This document shows positions 1 through 5,469 of a stretch of 7,495 nucleotides of DNA, one piece after another. Source of the DNA: Acidobacteriota bacterium (GTDB taxonomy: Bacteria > Acidobacteriota > Terriglobia > Terriglobales > Acidobacteriaceae); NCBI GenBank assembly GCA_021810815.1, contig JAJZHR010000107.1, positions 1 through 7,495 on the forward strand, given 5' to 3'. How positions within the stretch are numbered: position 1 is the first letter of the stretch; each line of letters opens with the position of its first letter. Under the pieces are notes generated by a model. It was not told the origin of the DNA and did no database searches. It was given only the letters and a program-made list of their open reading frames with translations. A program made the translations under genes and the position numbers.

Positions 1-1
1 C

Positions 2-2452
2 AACAGCGTCAAAGGCGGGGCGACGGCGGACCACAGCGGCTGCTTTCCTGGGCATAAGGTTCCAACCAGCCTCATCAATCCTTCGCTCCAGGCTCTGCTG
101 AACGTGATGCCGCAGCCCAACTTCTCCGACCGCACTATCAGCGCCGGCAAGTATAACTACATCACGAATTACACAGGGAACGACCCTGTGACGCAGGAGA
201 TCTTCCGCGTAGACTACGACCCCACGGACAAGCTGCGGATGTTTTTCCGCGGCGAGTTCATGACGGTGAACGATGACGCATACTCCTCGCCGGCGAACAA
301 GCTGCCGTGGCTGATGCGGGTGAACTATCAGACATCGCACCCCAACCTTGCCTACGACATGACCTACGCATTCACACCGACGCTGCTGAACGAGCTTACG
401 GTCGGCACCTCGGGATTTGGCGAGACCCAGCTCTACAGTCAAGCCGATCTGCTGAAGGCGACGAAAAGCCCCAGCGGCTATAACATCGGCCAGCTCAACG
501 CGGCCAACAACCCCTTGAATCTCTTTCCAGCGGTGAGCTTCGGCGGCATCACCGACGCCGCCACCTACGGATGGGATTCGCGTTTCCCCATGTACGACCG
601 GACCCGGCAATACCAGGTGACCGACAGTGTCAGCAAGGTGCTGGGAGAGCACAATCTCAAGGTCGGCTTGAACCTGGAGACGGACCATTATCTTCAGGCC
701 CACTCTTCGGCCGGCGTGCCGGAAGGCTCCTTCTCCTTCAACAGGGATGTCAACAACCCCAACGACAGCAACTACGCCTACTCGAATGCCCTGCTGGGGA
801 ACTTCGACAATTACAGCGAGCCGACCAGCCGGGACGACTACAACCCGCGGATCTACATCATTGAAGGCTACGTACAGGACCAGTGGCGCGTGACCCCCAA
901 GCTGACGCTGGACTATGGGACGCGCTTCGCCTGGGCCAGGCCGCCGTCGCTGCAGATCGGCGCCAATTTTGTTCCCAGCCTGTATGTTGCGGGCCAGACT
1001 CCGGTGCTGTACCAGCCTGTGAAGGTGGGCAGCAAGACCGTGGCGGTAGACCCGACGACAGGGAAGACCTATCCGGGAGCCTACGCGGGCCTGTTCGTGC
1101 CGAACACGGGCAGCCTGACCGATGGCTTGATCACCACCAAGAGCAAGGGCTATCCGGAAGGGTTGGTCAATGGCACAGGGTTGCAATTCGCTCCGCGCTT
1201 TGGCTTCGCCTTCGACCCTCGCGGAGACGGCAAGACCGCGATCCGCGGCGGCTTCGGCGTCTTCATCAATCCTTCGACGCAGATCGGGCAGGAGGGCGAT
1301 ATGAGCCACAACCCGCCGATCGAATTCGTTCCGGAGCAGTTCTACGGCAATATCAATAGCTTCCTGAGCGCGGGCAGCCTGATTGGACCATCCAACATCG
1401 GCAGCGCCTTCGCCTTGCATCCGCAGGAGACCAGGGTTTTCAGCACAAGCCTGGGTATCCAGCAGGACGTGGGCTTCGGCACGGTGATCGGGATCGGCTA
1501 TGTCGGCAATGTGGCCCGGCATCTCACGGGTCAGCGCAACATCAACGAGGTTCCCTACGGCGCCCACTTCCAGCCGCAGAACTTTATCGTTCCGGGAGAC
1601 CCGAAGAGCGGCGTGAAGTCTGACAACTTCTTTCGCCCCTATCCCGGATTTGGCAACCTGGTCTACAGAACAACCGACATGACATCGAACTACAACTCTC
1701 TCCAGGTCACAGCGACGCGGCGGTTCAAGAATGGATTGGAATTCGGACTGGCCTACACCTGGTCCAGGGCGATGGACTACACCGACAGCTATGACGGCAG
1801 CGTGGCCACTTACCAGCCCCTGCGCCTCTGGAACTATGGACCGCAAGGGACGGACAGGCGCAACAACCTGGTGATCAACTATCTGTACAGCTTGCCCAGG
1901 GGCAGCCAGATGTGGAGCAACTTCGCCACGCGGGCGCTGCTGGACGGATGGCAGATATCCGGGTTCGTCACCTACATCAGCGGCAATCCGGCGGCCTTCG
2001 GCTACTCCATCACAGGCAATCCGGATCTCACGGGCGGCGGCGACGGAGCTCGCATCGTGCTGACGGGCGACCCGAAGCAGGGAGCTCCGGGCACGTTCGA
2101 CCATTGGCTCAACACCAGCGTCGTGCAGGCGCCTACGCAGTCGTACATCGACGGCACAGGCAATCTGGTTTTGTCGAACGGCGTCTCCCCGAAAGTGGAC
2201 TACTACAATCCGGGCTACTACGACCTCGACACGGCGCTGTTCAAGAACTTCCTAGTCAAAGAGAGGTTCGCGGTGCAGTTCCGTCTGGAGAGCTACAACA
2301 CGCTGAACCATCCGGAGTTCAACGGTGTGAATGGCAGCGCCACGTTCAAAGGCACCGGAGCGAGCGCCATCCAGACAGACACGACGCTTGGCCAGATCAA
2401 TGGCTCGGCTGGACCACGAGTGCTGCAGTTGGCGGGCCGCATCAACTTCTAA
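2..2452 (+). CDS. TonB-dependent receptor, Oar-like, C-terminal part (5'-truncated by window edge)
   Basis: The frame is open from base 2 to the TAA at 2450-2452 and gives 816 residues, so the gene starts left of the window; the GTG at 104 and ATG at 107 are internal codons. Visible residues 15-39 (FPG..VP....INP..QALL..MPQPN) match a landmark seen between plug and barrel in acidobacterial Oar-type receptors. The segment after it (QEIFRVDYDPTDKLRMFFRG) reads as a first barrel strand. The rest is rich in alternating aromatic and polar residues, as in a 22-strand barrel, and the protein ends LAGRINF with the C-terminal aromatic expected of an outer-membrane protein. The signal peptide, carboxypeptidase-regulatory-like domain, TonB box and plug must lie upstream. 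The family imports large ligands using TonB energy; a glycan ligand is inferred from the neighbouring hydrolase and symporter. No SusD-like lipoprotein follows it. Family is confident, ligand unknown. Confidence 0.93.
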   Translation, partial: NSVKGGATADHSGCFPGHKVPTSLINPSLQALLNVMPQPNFSDRTISAGKYNYITNYTGNDPVTQEIFRVDYDPTDKLRMFFRGEFMTVNDDAYSSPANKLPWLMRVNYQTSHPNLAYDMTYAFTPTLLNELTVGTSGFGETQLYSQADLLKATKSPSGYNIGQLNAANNPLNLFPAVSFGGITDAATYGWDSRFPMYDRTRQYQVTDSVSKVLGEHNLKVGLNLETDHYLQAHSSAGVPEGSFSFNRDVNNPNDSNYAYSNALLGNFDNYSEPTSRDDYNPRIYIIEGYVQDQWRVTPKLTLDYGTRFAWARPPSLQIGANFVPSLYVAGQTPVLYQPVKVGSKTVAVDPTTGKTYPGAYAGLFVPNTGSLTDGLITTKSKGYPEGLVNGTGLQFAPRFGFAFDPRGDGKTAIRGGFGVFINPSTQIGQEGDMSHNPPIEFVPEQFYGNINSFLSAGSLIGPSNIGSAFALHPQETRVFSTSLGIQQDVGFGTVIGIGYVGNVARHLTGQRNINEVPYGAHFQPQNFIVPGDPKSGVKSDNFFRPYPGFGNLVYRTTDMTSNYNSLQVTATRRFKNGLEFGLAYTWSRAMDYTDSYDGSVATYQPLRLWNYGPQGTDRRNNLVINYLYSLPRGSQMWSNFATRALLDGWQISGFVTYISGNPAAFGYSITGNPDLTGGGDGARIVLTGDPKQGAPGTFDHWLNTSVVQAPTQSYIDGTGNLVLSNGVSPKVDYYNPGYYDLDTALFKNFLVKERFAVQFRLESYNTLNHPEFNGVNGSATFKGTGASAIQTDTTLGQINGSAGPRVLQLAGRINF

Positions 2453-2455
2453 CGG

Positions 2456-2476
2456 GAGCCTCGGAGCAAGAGGCTC
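2456..2476 (+). other. Stem-loop directly after the receptor stop codon
   Basis: GAGCCTC (2456-2462) and GAGGCTC (2470-2476) form a 7-bp perfect stem with a 7-nt loop, beginning four bases after the stop codon. Two further G-C pairs are possible if T2477 bulges out. No T-run follows, so it is not a standard terminator on its own. It could protect the 3' end of the receptor mRNA or assist the T-tract hairpin downstream. Confidence 0.4.
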
Positions 2477-2522
2477 TCCCCAACCCTCCCCCGATGACTT
2501 GATTTGGCCGGCGATGCCTACT

Positions 2523-2543
2523 TGGGCCGCCGGCCCATTTTTT
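2523..2543 (+). terminator. Putative Rho-independent terminator of the receptor gene
   Basis: TGGGCC (2523-2528) pairs with GGCCCA (2532-2537) around a GCC loop, and six T residues follow at 2538-2543. This is a short, GC-rich stem plus T-tract in the right place, about 70 bases after the receptor stop. It suggests that the receptor and the symporter are separate transcription units, with symporter transcription starting between here and 2671. The stem is only 6 bp, so termination may be partial. Confidence 0.6.
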
Positions 2544-2545
2544 GT

Positions 2546-2559
2546 TGCACGCGATTCGC
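2546..2559. promoter_or_regulatory. Candidate LacI-family operator upstream of the symporter
   Basis: On the minus strand this reads GCGAATCGCGTGCA. Set against the LacI/GalR-family pattern TGnAAnCGnTTnCA, 7 of 10 defined positions agree, including AAnCG at the centre. It overlaps a perfect odd palindrome CGCGA-T-TCGCG at 2550-2560. The core CGCGATTCG (2550-2558) recurs upstream of the LacI-type gene at 5379-5387. The site ends about 112 bp before the symporter start. It is a pattern-based guess, and short shared words can arise by chance in GC-rich DNA. Confidence 0.35.
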
Positions 2560-2568
2560 GCAAGCGCT

Positions 2569-2637
2569 CTGCCGATCCCGTGATCGCTCTGCTGTGCCCG
2601 CGAACTCTCTGCTGATCCCGAGAGAGACTGCTGATCC
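2569..2637 (+). repeat. Four imperfect 10-bp direct repeats with about 20-bp period
   Basis: CTGCTGATCC occurs exactly at 2609-2618 and 2628-2637, as CTGCCGATCC at 2569-2578, and as CTGCTGTGCC at 2589-2598. Start-to-start distances are 20, 20 and 19 bp, close to two helical turns, which would place all copies on one face of the DNA. The array fills most of the gap before the symporter. Two dyads sit inside it: CGATC-N4-GATCG at 2573-2586 and CTCTCT-N10-AGAGAG at 2605-2626. Possible roles are a regulator-binding array, or simply a decayed tandem duplication. Confidence 0.5.
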
Positions 2638-2661
2638 AGCGCGCTGGGAAGGGAACTGCTG

Positions 2662-2669
2662 CCAATTGG
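2662..2669. promoter_or_regulatory. Palindrome CCAATTGG abutting the symporter start codon
   Basis: This perfect 8-bp palindrome is one base from the ATG at 2671 and lies where a ribosome would bind. The nearest purine-rich Shine-Dalgarno-like stretch, GGAAGGGAA at 2647-2655, is 15 bases from that ATG, longer than usual. The palindrome may be a repressor site, may form part of the initiation region, or may be coincidental. I found no convincing -35/-10 promoter in 2545-2670. Confidence 0.2.
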
Positions 2670-2670
2670 T

Positions 2671-4281
2671 ATGATCAGACCGCGTATGCATGCCGCCATC
2701 AGACCGCTCACGTTGACCATGGTGGCGATATACCTGCTGGCCACGCTTGCCGTGGGCTACCTGTTCCGCGGCAGCGCAGAAGCCTCCGCCCAGTTCCTGC
2801 ACGCGCGGAGGACGCTGCCAACGGCGATCACGGCGATCGCGTTCCTAGCTGCGAATTGCGGAGCTCTGGAGATTCTCGGCCTGGTGGCGGCGAGCGCGAA
2901 ATACGGCATGCTGGCCCTGCATTTCTACTGGATCGGCGCCATTCCGGCGATGCTCTTTCTCGCTCTCTTCATGATGCCGATCTACGCCGAGAGCAGGGCA
3001 TTGACCGTGCCGGAGTTCCTGCGGCTGCGGTACGACGAAAAGACGCAAATCCTGAATATGATAGCGCTCGCGCTCATGATGGGATTCGTTTCGGGAGTCA
3101 GCCTCTACGCCATCTCCACGGTCCTTGGAGTCTTTCTGGGATGGACGTTTCCCCAGACGGTGCTGCTGACCTCTGCCGTGGTGTTTTGCTATGTATCCGC
3201 CGGCGGTTTGAAGGCCACCATCTACAACGAGGTGCTGCAGCTCGCGATCACCATTCTGGGGCTGGCTCCGCTGGCGTATTCGACGCTGCGCCAGTTCCAT
3301 GGGCTGCGCGGAATCGCTGCGAAGCTTCCGCCAGGCATGACGCACGTGTGGAGCGGTGTGCCGCTGATGGCGCACGCGACGGCGACGATGGATGTTTTTG
3401 GCATCGTCTTCGGGCTCGGCGTGGTGCTTAGCTTCGGCTACTGGTGCACGGACTTCCTCCTGATCCAGCGGGCGCTCGCGGCCAGAAACGTGGAAGGCTC
3501 CATTCAGACGCCCCTGATCGCAGCCGCGGTGAAGATGTTCTTTCCGGTATTGGTCGTGGTGCCGGGGCTTGCGGCGGCAGCGCTCTTCCGCAAGGGCATA
3601 CCCGGTGGCTTCGACCACGCTTTGCCTGCGCTGATGCTCCGCGAGTACGGCCCATGGCTGCTTGGGCTGGGGATCTCGGCCATTCTGGCGAGCCTGATGT
3701 CTGGCCTGGCTGGCAACATCAACGCGCTGACCACCATCTGGACGCACGACCTTTACCGCACCTACCTGCGCCCGCATCAACCCGATGCGCACTATGTTCT
3801 CGTGGGGAGGCTGTCCACGGTTGGCGCAACAGTGTTCAGCATGGCCACCGCCTACGTCGCCTTCCGGTACAGCAGCCTGATGGACTACCTGACGCTGCTG
3901 TTCTCATTCTTCAACGCCCCTATTTTCGCCACTTTTCTTCTGGGGATGTTCACCACCTGGGCGACGCCCACGGCTGCTTTCTGGGGCCTGATCTGCGGCA
4001 TGTTGGCCGCGCTTGCGCACAACCTCGCCTTCGATTTCCAGTGGATCGCGTACGGCAGCCAGATGACCGCCAATTTCTACGGAGCGATCATCGGCTTTGT
4101 CACTTGTATCGCAGTCACCATCGCCGTGAGCGGCTTTACCAGCCCGAAGCCGTTGGCTGAACTGGGCGGCGTCACGTATCAGACGCGGCGCTCGGCGACG
4201 AGGCCCATTGCTCGGCAGACATGGGTCTTTGCCGGGATTCTGCTGGCGGTGTGCGTCCTGCTGAATTTCCTGTTTCGATGA
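2671..4281 (+). CDS. Sodium:solute symporter, SSS family (SGLT-like)
   Basis: A 536-residue inner-membrane protein with about 14 hydrophobic segments, full length for the SSS (TC 2.A.21) family. Landmarks in order: a first core helix with AANCGALEILG (61-71), equivalent to AANISAEQFIG of the Vibrio SGLT; VPEFLRLRY (113-121); the family signature GGLKATIYNEVLQLA (178-192); YWCTDFLLIQRALAAR (257-272); and the MS..A..N...T....DLY region (343-362). The family couples Na+ entry to uptake of sugars, organic acids or amino acids. A sugar is the likely substrate given the adjacent hydrolase and LacI-type gene, but residues that contact galactose in Vibrio SGLT are not all kept (Glu67 where Gln69 is expected). 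Gly345 replaces one serine of the usual Na2-site pair. ATG 2671 is chosen as the first ATG after an in-frame TGA at 2632; Met6 is an alternative, and neither has a strong ribosome site at normal spacing. The gene converges on the LacI-type gene. Confidence 0.93.
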   Translation: MIRPRMHAAIRPLTLTMVAIYLLATLAVGYLFRGSAEASAQFLHARRTLPTAITAIAFLAANCGALEILGLVAASAKYGMLALHFYWIGAIPAMLFLALFMMPIYAESRALTVPEFLRLRYDEKTQILNMIALALMMGFVSGVSLYAISTVLGVFLGWTFPQTVLLTSAVVFCYVSAGGLKATIYNEVLQLAITILGLAPLAYSTLRQFHGLRGIAAKLPPGMTHVWSGVPLMAHATATMDVFGIVFGLGVVLSFGYWCTDFLLIQRALAARNVEGSIQTPLIAAAVKMFFPVLVVVPGLAAAALFRKGIPGGFDHALPALMLREYGPWLLGLGISAILASLMSGLAGNINALTTIWTHDLYRTYLRPHQPDAHYVLVGRLSTVGATVFSMATAYVAFRYSSLMDYLTLLFSFFNAPIFATFLLGMFTTWATPTAAFWGLICGMLAALAHNLAFDFQWIAYGSQMTANFYGAIIGFVTCIAVTIAVSGFTSPKPLAELGGVTYQTRRSATRPIARQTWVFAGILLAVCVLLNFLFR

Positions 4282-4310
4282 GAGGATGCGCCCGCTTGCG
4301 CGAGCCGAGC

Positions 4311-4328
4311 GCTCCCGGTCCGGGGAGC
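4311..4328. terminator. Hairpin in the convergent symporter / LacI-type intergenic gap
   Basis: GCTCCC (4311-4316) and GGGAGC (4323-4328) form a 6-bp stem with a 6-nt loop in the 51-bp gap between the two converging stop codons. No T-run flanks it on either strand, so it is not a typical intrinsic terminator. Its position suggests a weak shared terminator or a 3'-end stabiliser for both transcripts. Confidence 0.35.
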
Positions 4329-4332
4329 TGAG

Positions 4333-5349
4333 CTATGCTTTCGCTGACGCCGCCCTGGCTGGCCCGGTCGAGTTTCGCACCACCAGATAAGGCTCGATGG
4401 CGAACTGGCTTCCAGGAGCGTGGGGGTCTGCTTTCGCGCCTTCGAGAGCCTTGAAGAACAGCCCTGCCAATTCATCGCGCGCGGTTCGCAGCGTGGTGAG
4501 CGGAGGCCAGAGCAGATCGCAAAGATCGATGTCGTCGCAGCCAATCACGGAAAAATCGTTGGGCACGGAAAGGCCGCTTTCACGGATGGCCCGCAGAGCG
4601 CCGATGGCCGTCAAGTCGTTCGCGGCGAGCAAGGCTGTGGGACGGTTCTTCAGGGACAGAAGCTCGCGCATCGCCCTCTCTCCGCCGGGAACCCGGTAGT
4701 TGCCCACGCGGACGAAATCCGGCTTCACCGCCATGCCGTTCTCCTGCATCGCCGTGGCAAACGCCTGGAAGCGATGGTCGGAGATGCTGCGGCCCAGAGA
4801 TCCGCCGATGAAGCCGATCTTGCGATGGCCCAACGAGCGAAGGTGCGCGATGGCGCTGGTCATTCCCCTGGTCGTGTCCACCAGGACATCGCTCAAGCCG
4901 GAACCGGTCTGGCGGCGGTCCATGGTCACCAGAGGGACGCGATTGTGGATGAGCGACTCGATGGGGCCGGTTTCGATCTCCGACGCGAGAAGGGCGACGC
5001 CGTCTACTTTGCGGATGAGCATCCTGCGAACGGACTGCTGGATGCGCGAGGGATGGAACTCTGTGGTGGCCATGAACATTTCGCGGTCATTGTCCACGAG
5101 TATCCGCTCGAAGCCTCGGATGACCTCCGGAAAGAATGGATTGGTGATGTCCGGAATGATCAGGCCGTAAACGCCGCTCTTGCCCTGCTTCAGCGTGGTG
5201 GCGTTGCTGTTGGGGAAGAACTGCAGCTCCTCGATCACCTGTTGCACGCGCTTGGCCGTTGCCGGCCGCACGGCGCTGGACCCATTAATAACCCGCGATA
5301 CGGTCGCGCTGGAAACGCCTGCGATCTTCGCGATGCCACGCATATCCAT
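4333..5349 (-). CDS. LacI/GalR-family transcriptional regulator
   Basis: A 338-residue protein of normal family length. Residues 2-57 form the DNA-binding domain: the helix-turn-helix is IAKIAGVSSATVSRVIN (6-22), followed by the hinge segment FFPNSNATTLKQGKS (44-58). The hinge usually carries A-R-x-L; here it is A-T-T-L, with the minor-groove Leu53 kept and the Arg replaced by Thr51. Residues 59-328 form the two-lobed periplasmic-binding-protein-like effector domain: GLIIPDITNPFF (62-73), HRKIGFIGG (175-183), AANDLTAIGALRA (242-254), IGCDDIDLCDLLWPPLTTLR (269-288) and LVVRNST (322-328). Such proteins usually repress sugar genes until a sugar or sugar phosphate binds. The ATG at 5349 has GGAA eight bases upstream; a second ATG at 5343 gives MRGIAK and has no such site. 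The likely targets are the flanking symporter and hydrolase genes and itself, but the ligand is not deducible. Confidence 0.95.
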   Translation of the reverse strand: MDMRGIAKIAGVSSATVSRVINGSSAVRPATAKRVQQVIEELQFFPNSNATTLKQGKSGVYGLIIPDITNPFFPEVIRGFERILVDNDREMFMATTEFHPSRIQQSVRRMLIRKVDGVALLASEIETGPIESLIHNRVPLVTMDRRQTGSGLSDVLVDTTRGMTSAIAHLRSLGHRKIGFIGGSLGRSISDHRFQAFATAMQENGMAVKPDFVRVGNYRVPGGERAMRELLSLKNRPTALLAANDLTAIGALRAIRESGLSVPNDFSVIGCDDIDLCDLLWPPLTTLRTARDELAGLFFKALEGAKADPHAPGSQFAIEPYLVVRNSTGPARAASAKA

Positions 5350-5357
5350 ATATTCAT

Positions 5358-5361
5358 TTCC
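5358..5361 (-). promoter_or_regulatory. Ribosome-binding site of the LacI-type gene
   Basis: The minus strand reads GGAA, then eight bases, then ATG at 5349-5347. Spacing is normal and favours this ATG over the in-frame ATG six bases later. The match to the Shine-Dalgarno sequence is short. Confidence 0.5.
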
Positions 5362-5374
5362 AAAATACTACAAA

Positions 5375-5388
5375 CGGGCGCGATTCGA
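5375..5388. promoter_or_regulatory. Candidate LacI-family operator upstream of the regulator gene
   Basis: On the minus strand this reads TCGAATCGCGCCCG, with 6 of 10 defined positions of TGnAAnCGnTTnCA matched, mostly in one half-site. Its core CGCGATTCG (5379-5387 on +) is identical to the one at 2550-2558 and falls in the same register of the pattern. It sits 26-39 bases before the regulator's start codon, where binding would autoregulate. It is only weakly palindromic. Confidence 0.33.
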
Positions 5389-5469
5389 GGCTGCGGAGGC
5401 AGAGCGCGGGCCTCCTCAAGGTGCGTCCCTGCGGCTTCTGCGTAGCAGCGGCGATTGGACGGCGCTGCG

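Larger units (their letters stand above)
5350..5469 (-). promoter_or_regulatory. Upstream region of the LacI-type gene
   Basis: This 120-bp gap lies between the hydrolase stop and the regulator start, both on the minus strand. It holds, reading along the minus strand, a GGAGGC/GCCTCC hairpin (6-bp arms at 5395-5400 and 5410-5415, 9-nt loop) without a T-tract, then the candidate operator at 5375-5388, an AT-rich stretch reading GTAGTATTTT, and GGAA at 5358-5361. TAGTAT could be a -10 element, but no good -35 stands 16-18 bp before it and it is close to the ribosome site. The regulator may have its own promoter or be read through from the hydrolase gene, since no clear terminator separates them. 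Confidence 0.4.

Noticed and set aside
2252..2802. Small open frames on both strands across the receptor-symporter gap
   Set aside because: Several overlapping frames on both strands run from coding DNA into the gap. None has a ribosome site or recognisable motif, and the gap is better explained by the terminator and repeats.
2845..3792. 315-codon open frame on the - strand inside the symporter
   Set aside because: The translation is rich in Arg, His and Gln with no domain, typical of an antisense shadow; the + strand encodes an intact membrane transporter.
5395..5415. GGAGGC/GCCTCC hairpin as a terminator of the hydrolase gene
   Set aside because: It has a 6-bp stem, a 9-nt loop and no T-tract on the minus strand, so it does not qualify as an intrinsic terminator; it is mentioned only as part of the regulator's upstream region.
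4420..5445. 341-codon open frame on the + strand opposite the LacI-type gene
   Set aside because: It is an antisense shadow; the minus-strand protein is a full-length LacI-family regulator with all its landmarks.
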